A DNA stretch of 61,074 nucleotides from Syntrophobacteraceae bacterium (lineage in GTDB: Bacteria; Desulfobacterota; Syntrophobacteria; Syntrophobacterales; Syntrophobacteraceae): the NCBI GenBank assembly GCA_025453975.1, contig JALOPI010000021.1:1-61074 (forward strand), in the 5' to 3' direction. A program made the translations under genes and the position numbers. The notes under the pieces were generated by a model. The model was not told where the DNA came from. It searched no databases and saw only the letters and a program-made list of their open reading frames with translations. Each line of letters begins with the position of its first letter. Position 1 is the stretch's first letter. Positions 17,894-26,217 of the stretch are shown piece after piece.

Positions 17894-18961
17894 TCATTCC
17901 AGGGAGATCCGGCAGCGGTAAAGGGGAACGGGTCGCGCCCCCAGACGAGCCTTGTACGTCTCGGCACCCTTGAGAAAATCATACGTTCCGCGACCGCTCT
18001 CGATGCCGTGTCGCAGCGTCAGCACCTTGCACAGCAGGCCGGCGCTCAAGTCCCGGTAGTCGGGATCATGCCCGCTGTTGTAGAGGTAAACGGTGTTCTG
18101 GAAATCGAAGCAGAGTGCCGATGCCACTCTCTTGCGGCCGGCCACCAGAAAGTGCAGCCTGACCAGCCCCTCCTCGGCGAGGGAACGGGCCATCCCGCGC
18201 ACGAAGCTCTCTCGCGCTTCGGTGAGGAATTCCCGTTTCTCCGGGCGGCTCATCCTGAAAAGATGGAGGAAATGGTCCATGGCGGCATCCACGTCTTCAA
18301 GGGACTCCACAGTCTCCAGGCGGAGGGGGAAGCTTTGCTCCATCCTTCTGAGCTTCCTGTGGATCTCGTGCCGTTCCTTGCCGGAGAGGGCCGCCAGATA
18401 AGCTTCCCAGCTTGAAGGCAGCGTCAGCTCGCAGGATATGTCCTCCTGTTCCATGGCCATCCGGCAGCCCCGGATCTCCGCAGCGGCGGGGAGACCCCGC
18501 AGGGTCGCGGAATCGGGCCGGAGGCCGCTCAGGTCGAGCCCGGAGATACCCCGTTGTCTCAGAATCAAAAGCAGGGCGTGGAAGAATTCCGGCTCCAGCC
18601 CCCGCCTGACGATGAAATCCTGATAGTCGCACAGGTCGAGGCTCCCCATGAACCGGGCCGTGCGTCCCTCGAGCCGCAGGGGGGCCACTCCCAGGAGCCG
18701 GTCGCCGCCGTCCCGTATCTGCCAGAGCAGCGACTCCTGCCCGGCCCCGAAGGTGCTCCACCATCGTTTGAGCCAGGGGGGGAGCATGAACGGGAAGCTC
18801 CAGACCAGGTCCTGGGCTGCATCGGCCCGTAGCGCCATCAGCTCGTCGAAGGTCAGGGGCACGGCCGAGGCTGCTCCCAGCCAAGGCGTGGCGCCCAGGC
18901 GGCAGCACGCGTCCGGCATGGGCCGGGCCTCGCTCCGATGATCCGTGCAGCATGGTGTCAT
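17894..18961 (-). CDS. GNAT-family acyltransferase, CelD/BcsL type
   Basis: The 355-residue protein has the layout of the GNAT_acetyltransf_6 group: an N-terminal segment LKRWWSTFGAG, then GVAPLRLEG, GKERHEIHRKLRRME, HLFRMSRPEK and the C-terminal YDFLKGAETYKARLGA. The fold is related to FemABX aminoacyl transferases, so the donor may be acyl-CoA or an aminoacyl-tRNA. It starts 4 bp after the S51/CysRS-like fusion gene and runs into the glycosyltransferase, indicating one operon. In that setting it may acylate a deacetylated amino sugar or a thiol-bearing product; this is inference. An alternative start is MPDACC at 18919. Confidence 0.8.
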   Translation of the reverse strand: MTPCCTDHRSEARPMPDACCRLGATPWLGAASAVPLTFDELMALRADAAQDLVWSFPFMLPPWLKRWWSTFGAGQESLLWQIRDGGDRLLGVAPLRLEGRTARFMGSLDLCDYQDFIVRRGLEPEFFHALLLILRQRGISGLDLSGLRPDSATLRGLPAAAEIRGCRMAMEQEDISCELTLPSSWEAYLAALSGKERHEIHRKLRRMEQSFPLRLETVESLEDVDAAMDHFLHLFRMSRPEKREFLTEARESFVRGMARSLAEEGLVRLHFLVAGRKRVASALCFDFQNTVYLYNSGHDPDYRDLSAGLLCKVLTLRHGIESGRGTYDFLKGAETYKARLGARPVPLYRCRISLE

Positions 18962-18965
18962 GATT

Positions 18966-20225
18966 TCAGCTCAGCTTCCACCGGGCACCCTGGGGGGTAT
19001 CTTCCACGACGATTCCGGCGTGCTGCAGAACGTCCCGGATCTCGTCGGCCTCGGCCCACATCTTCTTCTCCCTGAAGCGCGCCCTCAGACTGAGCAGCTC
19101 CTCCACCAGGGGGGGCAGGGTGCGGTCGGCGTCCACCGAGCAGGAGTCCAGGTGAACGCCCACAAAGACCAGCATATCCCGAAGGATTTCCCGGGCCTGT
19201 GCCACCTGCTCGTCGCTCTCGCGGTCCATGGCGGCCTGCCAGACGAGACGATCCAGCTCCAGGACGGCTCGGATGATGTCCTTGGTTTGGCGGGATTCCA
19301 ATCCTTTCCGGAAAAGAAGCTCGATCCCGTGAATCTCTTGCCAGAAACCGCCCTCGCCCTCGGGCTCCGAAGCTTGTGCCGGCGGCCCCGTCGATGCGGA
19401 GCCGCCGGGCGAGGCCCATGGCTTCGAGGGGTCGGCGCCCCTCAGTACCTCGAGGGGAATGACGTCGCCCTTGCTATAATGGATCTCGGCGCCGCCGCGC
19501 CGCACGGTCACCCGTCCGATGCCGCGCACGGACGCCTGATCCCCCTCCAGATCCACCAGGCAGGCGGTATGCTCATCGAGACCCAGGATGGTGCAGTCCG
19601 TCGGCAGCATGGCCTCCAGCTTGCGGAAGCGGGGCTCCCCCATGTAGCAGTAGCGGGTGTCGTGAGCCCCCCCCTCGGCATTGTTCCAGTGGGGAATCAC
19701 CACCAGACTCAGCCCGAAATGGGACAGCACGTCGATGCCATCCACCCAGTGCAGGGGGTCCCCGACCTTGTAGATCTCGTAGACCGGCAAGGTGAAGCGT
19801 CCCACGGTGAGAGCGGCGGCGCTGGCCGCCACGAGGCACCCTCCGGCCCTGACCCTCGCCGTCAGGATCCGGGGGATGGGGGTTTCCCGCCATTGGCGTA
19901 CGGCATAGGTGGGACTTCCGGGACCGATGAGCACGTAATGGGACTCCCTGAGCCGGGCAAAGGCCAGTTCGGCGTCATAGGCCGATAGCTCCTCCCGGTT
20001 CTTGAAGGAGGATACGGCCATGTCACGCTGAACGTGGTCGCGAAAGTACTCCACCGCCTTCCCGGACAGGAGGTCCGCGTTGAGCTGGAATCCGGCGGGC
20101 GTATCGAGGAAGACGGGCTTCGCGGGGGCGGGGACGGAGCCCACCAGGTCCTTGTGGACCTCCACCATCGTCGAGGTCAGCTCCCCCGAGCCCATGAGGG
20201 CGATGATGCCATTTTTGACCGCCAT
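18966..20225 (-). CDS. GATase1/peptidase S51-like domain fused to a cysteinyl-tRNA synthetase C-terminal module
   Basis: The 419-residue protein has two parts. Residues 1-255 resemble the S51 (cyanophycinase/dipeptidase E) and GATase1 fold: VLIGPGSPTYAVRQW, a nucleophile-elbow-like AASAAALTVG (Ser135), VVIPHWNNAEGG and GLDEHTACLVD. A Pro/Ser/Gly linker covers about 265-295. Residues 298-419 look like the helical and terminal anticodon-binding part of CysRS, ending EADEIRDVLQHAGIVVEDTP and QGARWKL. The window's own CysS ends DRIREELEARRIQLEDTP and SGTRWKV. No class I catalytic domain is present (no HIGH, KMSKS or zinc Cys). ATG 20225 follows a GGTGG-rich stretch; a start at 20276 would cross a hairpin. 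It leads the operon with the GNAT, GT4 and PIG-L genes. Function unknown. Confidence 0.82.
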   Translation of the reverse strand: MAVKNGIIALMGSGELTSTMVEVHKDLVGSVPAPAKPVFLDTPAGFQLNADLLSGKAVEYFRDHVQRDMAVSSFKNREELSAYDAELAFARLRESHYVLIGPGSPTYAVRQWRETPIPRILTARVRAGGCLVAASAAALTVGRFTLPVYEIYKVGDPLHWVDGIDVLSHFGLSLVVIPHWNNAEGGAHDTRYCYMGEPRFRKLEAMLPTDCTILGLDEHTACLVDLEGDQASVRGIGRVTVRRGGAEIHYSKGDVIPLEVLRGADPSKPWASPGGSASTGPPAQASEPEGEGGFWQEIHGIELLFRKGLESRQTKDIIRAVLELDRLVWQAAMDRESDEQVAQAREILRDMLVFVGVHLDSCSVDADRTLPPLVEELLSLRARFREKKMWAEADEIRDVLQHAGIVVEDTPQGARWKLS

Positions 20226-20277
20226 TCCCGCCACCCCAGCCTTCGCCACCGACCTGAATTCGAGCCCTGCCGCCATC

Positions 20278-20296
20278 CACGGCCCGGCGGGCCGTG
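20278..20296. promoter_or_regulatory. Perfect hairpin upstream of the S51/CysRS-like gene
   Basis: CACGGCCC and GGGCCGTG form an 8-bp stem with a 3-base loop in the 93-bp space between shikimate kinase and the fusion gene. It has no T-tract in the direction of transcription, so it may be an attenuator, a processing site or a weak stop between the two genes. Confidence 0.35.
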
Positions 20297-20318
20297 CTCG
20301 TTGCTCCGTGGTCCTCTA

Positions 20319-20864
20319 CTAAGCCCAAATCATGGAGTCGTCAACGGACCGAGCCCATTCCAGCAGCTTTTGGGCGATGGCTTCGGGCGCAAGCCCGTCG
20401 ACCTCCAGGGCGTGGTCAGCCGTCTCCGCGTAGAGCGGAAGCCGTTCCTTGAGGATCACCTCGATTTCCTGCTCCAGGGGCAGGCTCGTCAGCGGCGGGC
20501 GATAGCCAGCCGACCGGTCGTCGCTCCGGATCCTGGAGAGGATCGTGGTCTGGCGGGCCCTGAGCCAGACGACCTCGAAGCTTTCCCGGAGCGTGGTCCG
20601 GTTGCCCGGCTCCAGGACCACCCCGCCCCCCGTGGCCACCACGAGGCGGTCCCGGCCCGCCAGGTCGGCCAGGAGCCGGCTCTCCTCCCTCCTGAAGGCC
20701 TCCCAGCCGTGGAGCTCCACCCATTCCTGGATGCTCATCCCCAGCGACGCGACCAGCTCGTCGTCCATGTCCACGAAGGACCAGCCGAGGCGGGCTGCCA
20801 GCTTCCGTCCCAGGAGGCTCTTTCCGGTGGCGCGAAAACCGATGATGGCGATTCGGGGCTTCAT
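20319..20864 (-). CDS. aroK: Shikimate kinase
   Basis: The 181-residue protein has the Walker A motif GFRATGKSLLGRKLA near the N-terminus, the shikimate-binding VDMDDELVASLGMSIQEWV, and ATGGGVVLEPGNR, all diagnostic of AroK/AroL. It phosphorylates shikimate in the chorismate pathway. It is the usual family length (about 170-180). It is upstream of the S51/CysRS-like operon on the same strand but separated by a hairpin, and no other aro gene is in the window. Confidence 0.92.
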   Translation of the reverse strand: MKPRIAIIGFRATGKSLLGRKLAARLGWSFVDMDDELVASLGMSIQEWVELHGWEAFRREESRLLADLAGRDRLVVATGGGVVLEPGNRTTLRESFEVVWLRARQTTILSRIRSDDRSAGYRPPLTSLPLEQEIEVILKERLPLYAETADHALEVDGLAPEAIAQKLLEWARSVDDSMIWA

Positions 20865-21003
20865 CCTGCCCGGGGACCTCCCTATCTACCCCTGCCCATG
20901 GACCGTTTCCCTGCTTTCTGATCCTTTACCACTTCACCCTCCATAACGGAACCGTCATGGAGCCCCGCCCCCTATCTTTCCCGCCCGAGGGCCCACATGG
21001 TGG

Positions 21004-21032
21004 TTGTGGCGAGGCCCCGATGCGCTTATAGT
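21004..21032 (+). promoter_or_regulatory. Sigma-70 promoter of rnpB
   Basis: TTGTGG (21004-21009) and TATAGT (21027-21032) are spaced by 17 bp, and the deduced 5' end of RNase P RNA at 21040 lies 8 bp after the -10 box. The agreement between promoter position and RNA structure makes this a strong call. Confidence 0.75.
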
Positions 21033-21039
21033 ACCAGGT

Positions 21040-21430
21040 GGGAATCTGGAGTAGGGCAAATGATCGCCGGCTCTCCCTCGGGAGGGCGGGAGGAAAGTCC
21101 GGGCTCCACAGGGCAGGATGCTGGGTAACACCCAGTCTCGGTGACGAGGAGGAAAGTGCAACAGAAAGCAGACCGCTCCGCCTTGGCGGGGTAAGGGTGA
21201 AACGGTGAGGTAAGAGCTCACCAGTCCCGGTGGTGACACCGGGAGCTAGGCAAACCCCATCCGGAGCAAAACCAAATAGGGGAGTGCATGAGGGCGGCCC
21301 GTCCGAGCTCCCGGGTCGGTTGCTTGATCCCGCCGGTAACGGCGGGGCTAGAGGAATGATCATTGCCTTTCGGTCCGCCCGTCGGCGCCGGAAGGAACAG
21401 AACCCGGCTTATGAGCTGCTCCAGGTTCCC
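21040..21430 (+). ncRNA. rnpB: RNase P RNA, bacterial class A
   Basis: The conserved core is present: GAGGAAAGTCCGGGCTCC near the 5' side, GGTAACACCCAG, a GTGCAACAGAAAGCA stretch, AGAGGAATGATCATTG, and ACAGAACCCGGCTTAT near the 3' end. The ends pair as helix P1: GGGAATCTGGAGTAG at 21040-21054 with CTGCTCCAGGTTCCC at 21416-21430, 15 pairs including G:T. This RNA is the catalytic subunit that trims tRNA 5' leaders. It lies between the divergent aroK gene and ispD. Confidence 0.96.
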
Positions 21431-21462
21431 CTTCCTCATCCTTGTCATCCCTTGAGTGACAC

Positions 21463-22263
21463 ATGATGAACCGATTCTACGCCATCATTCCCGCCGCGGG
21501 GCGGGGTGTGCGGATGGGAAGCGGTCTGCCCAAACAGTTCCTGGAAATGGAGGGAAGGCCGATCCTGGTGCGCACGCTCACGATTTTCTGCCGGCTCGAG
21601 TCATGCGCGGGGATCCTGCTGGTGCTGCCCGCGCCGTTTCAAGAGGGAGCCCGCCAATTGCTGGAGCGATTCATGGGGCTGGAGCCGGCCGAAGGGATGG
21701 GGGTGCCGGTTTCTTCGGACGGGACCCCCTGGTTTCAGGTGGAGTGCCCCCGGGGCGCGGGGCCGGACCGGTCCGCGGCCAGGACGCTCATCCGGCTGGT
21801 GGCGGGAGGGGGCGAGCGGCAGGACAGCGTGCTCAACGCCCTCCTGCAGCTTCCGGAGGACGCCCAGTGGGTGATGATCCATGACGGGGTGCGTCCCTTC
21901 GCCTCGCTGGACCTGATGCGCCGCACCCTGGAACTGGCGGTGTCGACGGGGGCCGCCATCGCGGCCATTCCTTCCACCGACACGGTGAAGCGGGTCGTCG
22001 ACGACCAGGTGGTCGAAACCCTTCCCCGTGAAGCGGTCTGGCTCGTGCAAACGCCCCAGGTTTTCCGGCGCGACCTGGTGCTGAGGGCCTACCATGAAGC
22101 TCGGCGGCAGGGCTGGCTGGGTACGGACGACGCGTCCTTCGTGGAGAGGCTGGGCCACCCGGTGGCCGTCGCCCAGGGGGAGCGGTCCAACATCAAGGTC
22201 ACGACGCCCGAGGATCTGGAGTGGGGGGAAACATTCCTGAAGCGGGGGAGGGCCGCGCCCTAG
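21463..22263 (+). CDS. ispD: 2-C-methyl-D-erythritol 4-phosphate cytidylyltransferase
   Basis: The 266-residue enzyme makes CDP-ME in the MEP isoprenoid pathway. The nucleotide-binding start [20 protein letters not shown], the [13 protein letters not shown] motif, IHDGVRPF and [10 protein letters not shown] are all characteristic. It is about 35 residues longer than the usual 230, mainly from an insertion near residues 70-105 between the first and second domain strands. Two ATG codons, 21463 and 21466, are adjacent. It precedes ispF by 10 bp, a common pairing. Confidence 0.95.
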   Translation: MMNRFYAIIPAAGRGVRMGSGLPKQFLEMEGRPILVRTLTIFCRLESCAGILLVLPAPFQEGARQLLERFMGLEPAEGMGVPVSSDGTPWFQVECPRGAGPDRSAARTLIRLVAGGGERQDSVLNALLQLPEDAQWVMIHDGVRPFASLDLMRRTLELAVSTGAAIAAIPSTDTVKRVVDDQVVETLPREAVWLVQTPQVFRRDLVLRAYHEARRQGWLGTDDASFVERLGHPVAVAQGERSNIKVTTPEDLEWGETFLKRGRAAP

Positions 22264-22273
22264 GGGAGGATCG

Positions 22274-22783
22274 ATGCGAGTGGGATTCGGCTACGACGTT
22301 CATGCCCTGGTGACGGGGCGGCCTCTCTTCCTGGGAGGTGTGGAGATCCCCCACACCCACGGACTTCTCGGTCATTCGGACGCCGATGTGCTGCTGCACG
22401 CCATATGCGATGCCCTGCTGGGGGGGGCCGGGCTCGGCGACATCGGGCGCCATTTCCCGGACTCAGACCCGGCCTTCAAGGGCATCTCCAGCGTGCTGCT
22501 GCTGCGGAGGACCGCGAGTCTTCTGGCCGGGAGAGGGTTTCGGGTCCGGAACGTGGACAGCACGGTGGTGCTCCAGAAGCCGAAGGTGGCCCCGTATATC
22601 GATCGCATGGTGGAGATCATCGCGGAGGCCGTGGGAATCGCGGCCGCCGGTGTGAATGTGAAGGCCACGACCACCGAGCATCTGGGGTTCGCCGGCCGGG
22701 AAGAGGGAATAGCCGCCTATGCCGTCGCCCTCGTGGAGGAAACGGCGGCCTCATCGTCCGCCGGGGCTTCTTGCGGCGTTTGA
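22274..22783 (+). CDS. ispF: 2-C-methyl-D-erythritol 2,4-cyclodiphosphate synthase
   Basis: The 169-residue enzyme cyclises CDP-ME 2-phosphate to MEcPP. Visible motifs are GFGYDVHAL (zinc-binding Asp and His), [13 protein letters not shown] and [20 protein letters not shown]. The length is normal apart from a short Ser/Ala tail. GGGGAGG lies just upstream of the ATG. It is cotranscribed with ispD and probably with cysS, a gene order seen in many bacteria. Confidence 0.96.
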   Translation: MRVGFGYDVHALVTGRPLFLGGVEIPHTHGLLGHSDADVLLHAICDALLGGAGLGDIGRHFPDSDPAFKGISSVLLLRRTASLLAGRGFRVRNVDSTVVLQKPKVAPYIDRMVEIIAEAVGIAAAGVNVKATTTEHLGFAGREEGIAAYAVALVEETAASSSAGASCGV

Positions 22784-22947
22784 TCTCCCCGGATCGATGG
22801 TGTATTTAGGTCGAGCAAGCGCCAGGACCCCGGCATGGGTCCCGGATCCGGTGCTCCACCGGAAGCTGGGAATCCCGGACCGGAGTTTCTATCACCGCGG
22901 GCAGGGGTCCGTGGATCCCACTTCCCGTGAATCGGAGAGCCTGACCC

Positions 22948-24438
22948 ATGTCCCTTCAGGTCTACAATTCGCTCACGCGCGCCAAGGAGGCCTTCGAGCC
23001 CCTGGAGCCGGGCAAGGTCCGCTTTTACGTGTGCGGCGTCACGGTGTACGACCACTGCCACATCGGGCACGCCCGCTCGGCCATCGTCTTCGACGTCATC
23101 TACCGATATCTGCTCCGCAAGGGCTACGATGTGACCTATGTTCGCAACTTCACGGACATCGACGACAAGATCATCCGTCGGGCCAACGAGGAGCAGGTGA
23201 GCTACCGGGTCATCGCGGACCGTTATATCCAGACCTTTTACGAGGACATGGACGCTCTGGGTGTGCTGCGCCCCAGCCTCGAGCCCCTGGCCACGGAGAA
23301 TATTCCCGCGATGATCGAGATCATCCGGTGCCTGGTGGACAAAGGCATTGCCTATGGGGCGGGGAGCGACGTCTATTTCGCCGTGGAAAAGTTTTCGGAA
23401 TACGGGAAGCTCTCGGGCCGCGCTCTCGAGGACATGATGGCCGGAGCCCGGGTCGAGGTGGATATCCACAAGCGCAGCCCCATGGATTTCGTCCTCTGGA
23501 AGGGGAGCAAGCCCGGGGAGCCGGCCTGGGAGAGCCCCTGGGGGCCGGGGCGTCCGGGCTGGCACATCGAGTGCTCGGCCATGGGCAAGCGCTTTCTGGG
23601 GGAGACCTTCGACATCCATGGCGGGGGAAAGGATCTCATCTTCCCCCACCACGAGAACGAGATCGCTCAGAGCGAGGCGGCTTTCGGCGTTCCCTTCGCC
23701 AGGTACTGGATCCACAACGGATTTGTGAACATCAATAACGAGAAGATGTCCAAGTCCCTGGGGAATTTCTTCACCATCCGGGATGTCCTGAAGAAGGTGC
23801 ACCCCGAGGCGCTCCGCCTGTTCGTCCTGAGCAAGCACTACCGCAGCCCGGTGGATTTTTCCGACGAAACCGTGGCCGAGGCCGAGCGTGGGCTGGAAAA
23901 GCTCTATGGAACCCTGGCGGCGGTGGCCGAGCGGTCGGCGGAGGTGGCCGGCGCGACTCCGGAGCAAGCCTTGATAGCCCAGGACCATGAGCTGTGGGAG
24001 GCCGTTCAGCGGTTCCCCTCCGAATTCGGGGAGGCCATGGACAACGACTTCAACACCGCCCAGGCCATCGGGTACGTGTTTGGCCTCCAGCGGCATCTGC
24101 AGCGCTTCCTCGATCGGTTCGGGCAGAAGAAGCTCAAGGGCCACGCGGCAGCCCTGGCCCGGAGCGCGGCCTCTCAGCTGCTGGAGCAGTCGAGGGTTCT
24201 GGGGCTCCTCGAGCGCGAGCCGGACCGGTTCATGGACGAGCAGAGACAGCTCAAGCTGGCGGAGACGGGAGTGACCCCCGAGGAAGTGGAGGCCTTCATC
24301 TTGCGCCGGAATCAGGCCCGGCAGGCGAAGGACTTTGGCGAGGCGGACCGCATCCGGGAGGAGCTGGAAGCCCGGCGGATTCAGCTGGAGGACACGCCCT
24401 CGGGGACGAGGTGGAAAGTGGCGTCCGGGAACCTTTAG
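22948..24438 (+). CDS. cysS: Cysteinyl-tRNA synthetase
   Basis: The 496-residue class I synthetase charges tRNA-Cys. Zinc-site residues appear in FYVCGVTVYD (Cys29), GWHIECSAMG and HHENEIAQSE; HIGHARS and KMSKSLGNF are the catalytic signatures. The DALR region with MDNDFNTAQAIG and the C-terminal motif DRIREELEARRIQLEDTP complete it. The same C-terminal module is attached to the S51-like protein at 18966-20225, which makes this gene a useful internal reference. It lies 164 bp after ispF. Confidence 0.97.
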   Translation: MSLQVYNSLTRAKEAFEPLEPGKVRFYVCGVTVYDHCHIGHARSAIVFDVIYRYLLRKGYDVTYVRNFTDIDDKIIRRANEEQVSYRVIADRYIQTFYEDMDALGVLRPSLEPLATENIPAMIEIIRCLVDKGIAYGAGSDVYFAVEKFSEYGKLSGRALEDMMAGARVEVDIHKRSPMDFVLWKGSKPGEPAWESPWGPGRPGWHIECSAMGKRFLGETFDIHGGGKDLIFPHHENEIAQSEAAFGVPFARYWIHNGFVNINNEKMSKSLGNFFTIRDVLKKVHPEALRLFVLSKHYRSPVDFSDETVAEAERGLEKLYGTLAAVAERSAEVAGATPEQALIAQDHELWEAVQRFPSEFGEAMDNDFNTAQAIGYVFGLQRHLQRFLDRFGQKKLKGHAAALARSAASQLLEQSRVLGLLEREPDRFMDEQRQLKLAETGVTPEEVEAFILRRNQARQAKDFGEADRIREELEARRIQLEDTPSGTRWKVASGNL

Positions 24439-24601
24439 GGCGGCTTCACGGAATTGGGATGCCTGTTTTCCACACCGTCAATCGGGCCGTCTTGATGACG
24501 GCAAGGGGGGAGAGGCTCGCCCCCCCCGGCGGAAGGGGGGGACGGTGGATACGGAGCCCGTCGGAGTTTTCAGGGGGGGTGGAGCAAGGCGTGCCGGCAC
24601 C

Positions 24602-24979
24602 TCAGTGGTGCGCGCAGCCACCGCCGTGCCCGCCGCAGGTCTCGCGAGCGGTGAAGACCGGCAGCCGGTGATTCAGGATGAGGTCGACGTTTTCGCGCAC
24701 CGTGCCTTCGGCTGCCCGGTAAACGCGGACTCCCTGGGCTTCGAGCTTCATGAGGGCGCCCATGCCGATGCCTCCCACCACCACGCCGTCCACAGCCCGG
24801 CCGCCAAGAGCCATGATGGGCTGGCACATGCCGTGGGCGTGATGCTGGTCGCCGTTCTGAATCTCCTCGACCTGGAGATTGTCCGTTTCCACGATGACGA
24901 ATCCGGGTGCCGAGCCAAAATGACCATAAACCATGCTGTCGAGCCCCTTGAGCGACTCGGTGGGAAAACAGATCTTCAT
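24602..24979 (-). CDS. Dinitrogenase iron-molybdenum cofactor (NifX/NifB C-domain) family protein
   Basis: The 125-residue protein matches the NifX-like cofactor-binding fold: MKICFPTE at the start, YGHFGSAPGFVIVE, and a Gly-rich VDGVVVGGIGMGALMKLEAQG. The C-terminus carries a Cys/His-rich tail, CGGHGGGCAHH, likely metal-binding. Such small proteins are frequent in anaerobes outside nif clusters and are thought to carry Fe-S or Mo/Fe cofactors. It is an isolated gene with a palindrome about 60 bp upstream. Confidence 0.87.
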   Translation of the reverse strand: MKICFPTESLKGLDSMVYGHFGSAPGFVIVETDNLQVEEIQNGDQHHAHGMCQPIMALGGRAVDGVVVGGIGMGALMKLEAQGVRVYRAAEGTVRENVDLILNHRLPVFTARETCGGHGGGCAHH

Positions 24980-25041
24980 TCTGAAATCTCCTCCATGTCA
25001 GGTGGTTGCCCTTCTTTCCAACTAACAATACGGTAGTCATG

Positions 25042-25059
25042 TGACCATGCTGATGGTCA
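25042..25059. promoter_or_regulatory. Operator-like palindrome upstream of the NifX-like gene
   Basis: TGACCAT-GCTG-ATGGTCA is a perfect inverted repeat with 7-bp arms and a 4-bp centre, flanked by further partly symmetric GTCATG/CATGAC. It lies 63 bp upstream of the NifX-like start codon, a typical position for a dimeric regulator. The cognate regulator is unknown. Confidence 0.45.
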
Positions 25060-25287
25060 TGACGGTCGCTTCTATTAACCTGTGTCAAACCCATTGTCAA
25101 CGCCAGTCGAGCCCGTGAAGGCCGGCGGAGCCGCCCGATCTCGAGCCCTGTCGCTCTTTCCGTCCCCCCTTGAGAAGGGAGTGAAAGCCCTGGGGATGCG
25201 GATTCGCACCGAAGCGTCCCGCCCGGAGTCAGGGGCTTGCCGCGGGAAGTGCCGGGATGCAGGGGGCGTCGAGTGCCGAAGGCTTTG

Positions 25288-25315
25288 TTGAAATGGATCC
25301 TCGAGATGCTATATT
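25288..25315 (+). promoter_or_regulatory. Sigma-70 promoter of the DUF151 gene
   Basis: TTGAAA (25288-25293) and TATATT (25310-25315) are spaced by 16 bp. The start codon at 25346 follows a strong AAAAGGAGG ribosome site, leaving a leader of about 23 bases. Confidence 0.6.
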
Positions 25316-25345
25316 AGGAGCGGATCACACGAAAAGGAGGATCTC

Positions 25346-25801
25346 ATGGAAGCAGGGGATTTCATCAAGATCGGTGAAGTCTACATCAAGACGGACCGGA
25401 TCCAGGGGAATATGGTCATTCTCAAGGAGCTGGAGCAGGACACCAATTATTTCCTGATGTTCGTGGGAGATGCGGAGATCACCGCCATTGCCAAGGAAAA
25501 GGGTCTGGTCGACCCCAAGCGTCCCCTGACCCACGACCTCTACCTGGCGGTGCTCAACAAGGCCGGGATCGTGTTCAATCGCATCGAGATCCATGGTATG
25601 CAGGACAATACGTATTACGCCCGGGTTTATGCCACCATCGGCGATGAGGAGGCGGTCTTCGACAGCCGCCCCAGTGATGCCGTGGCCCTGGCCCTTCACG
25701 AGAAATGCGACATCCTGGTTCATCGAAAGCTGCTGCGGCGCGAGCTGAGCGAGCAGGAAGTCCAGGAGTACGAAATGATCGTCAAGACTGTCAAGTTCTG
25801 A
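25346..25801 (+). CDS. Bifunctional nuclease family (DUF151) protein
   Basis: The 151-residue protein has the DUF151 core: a conserved TGDE/GDEEAVFDSRPSDAVAL segment near residues 104-118, followed by ALHEKCDILVHRKLL. Relatives are described as bifunctional nucleases, and some have UVR-domain partners. The C-terminal helix after residue 128 is acidic. It is probably a monocistronic gene with its own promoter, and the AAAAGGAGG site fixes the start. The in vivo role is not evident. Confidence 0.85.
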   Translation: MEAGDFIKIGEVYIKTDRIQGNMVILKELEQDTNYFLMFVGDAEITAIAKEKGLVDPKRPLTHDLYLAVLNKAGIVFNRIEIHGMQDNTYYARVYATIGDEEAVFDSRPSDAVALALHEKCDILVHRKLLRRELSEQEVQEYEMIVKTVKF

Positions 25802-26217
25802 CGTTCCCCACGGCAGTGGCTCACCTTTTTCCCGTTGACTGACGCGCCCGATTTCAGTAGAGGGCAGCTTGCCTCCCGGCCCGGGCAGCCCGGGCAGGTG
25901 GCTGCCGGGTGGGGGGAGTCCGGAAGACGCTCGCCGAAACGCCACCTCCAGGGCGAGGAGCTGACGGAGTATGACCAAGCCGGCTCCCCGGGTCTTGGGC
26001 TGACCAGGGAGGGTTCCAGGCCTTTCTTGAACCGAGGAGGAAGGCATGCAAGCACAAAAAATGAGGGGCGCAAGGAGCTGGATCGTCGCCGCAAGGGGCG
26101 CGAGGACCACTGGAAGCTTCGGGCCAGGGGCGTCCTTTCCCGGAATGACTGAGGGTCCAGGTGGCTTTTCCGGCATGATTCATTGAAGATATTCAACGGG
26201 CTTCTGGGTGATCGCTC
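25802..26217. other. Intergenic stretch without supported gene
   Basis: Short open frames occur on both strands, but none has a ribosome site or family resemblance. A GC-rich patch near 25880-25915 has repeated CCCGG/GGGC blocks that can fold. The end of the stretch probably contains the promoter of the RdgC-like gene, but no clear boxes are seen. Confidence 0.45.

Larger units (their letters stand above)
24980..25345. other. Divergent intergenic region
   Basis: The region separates the minus-strand NifX-like gene from the plus-strand DUF151 gene and holds the two sites listed separately (palindrome 25042-25059; promoter 25288-25315). Nothing else is evident. Confidence 0.6.

Noticed and set aside
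20278..20296. Hairpin after aroK taken as an intrinsic terminator
   Set aside because: There is no T-tract on the transcribed side, so it is listed only as a hairpin.
25835..26152. Possible 105-codon gene before the RdgC-like gene
   Set aside because: No ribosome site and low-complexity translation; the opposite strand is no better.
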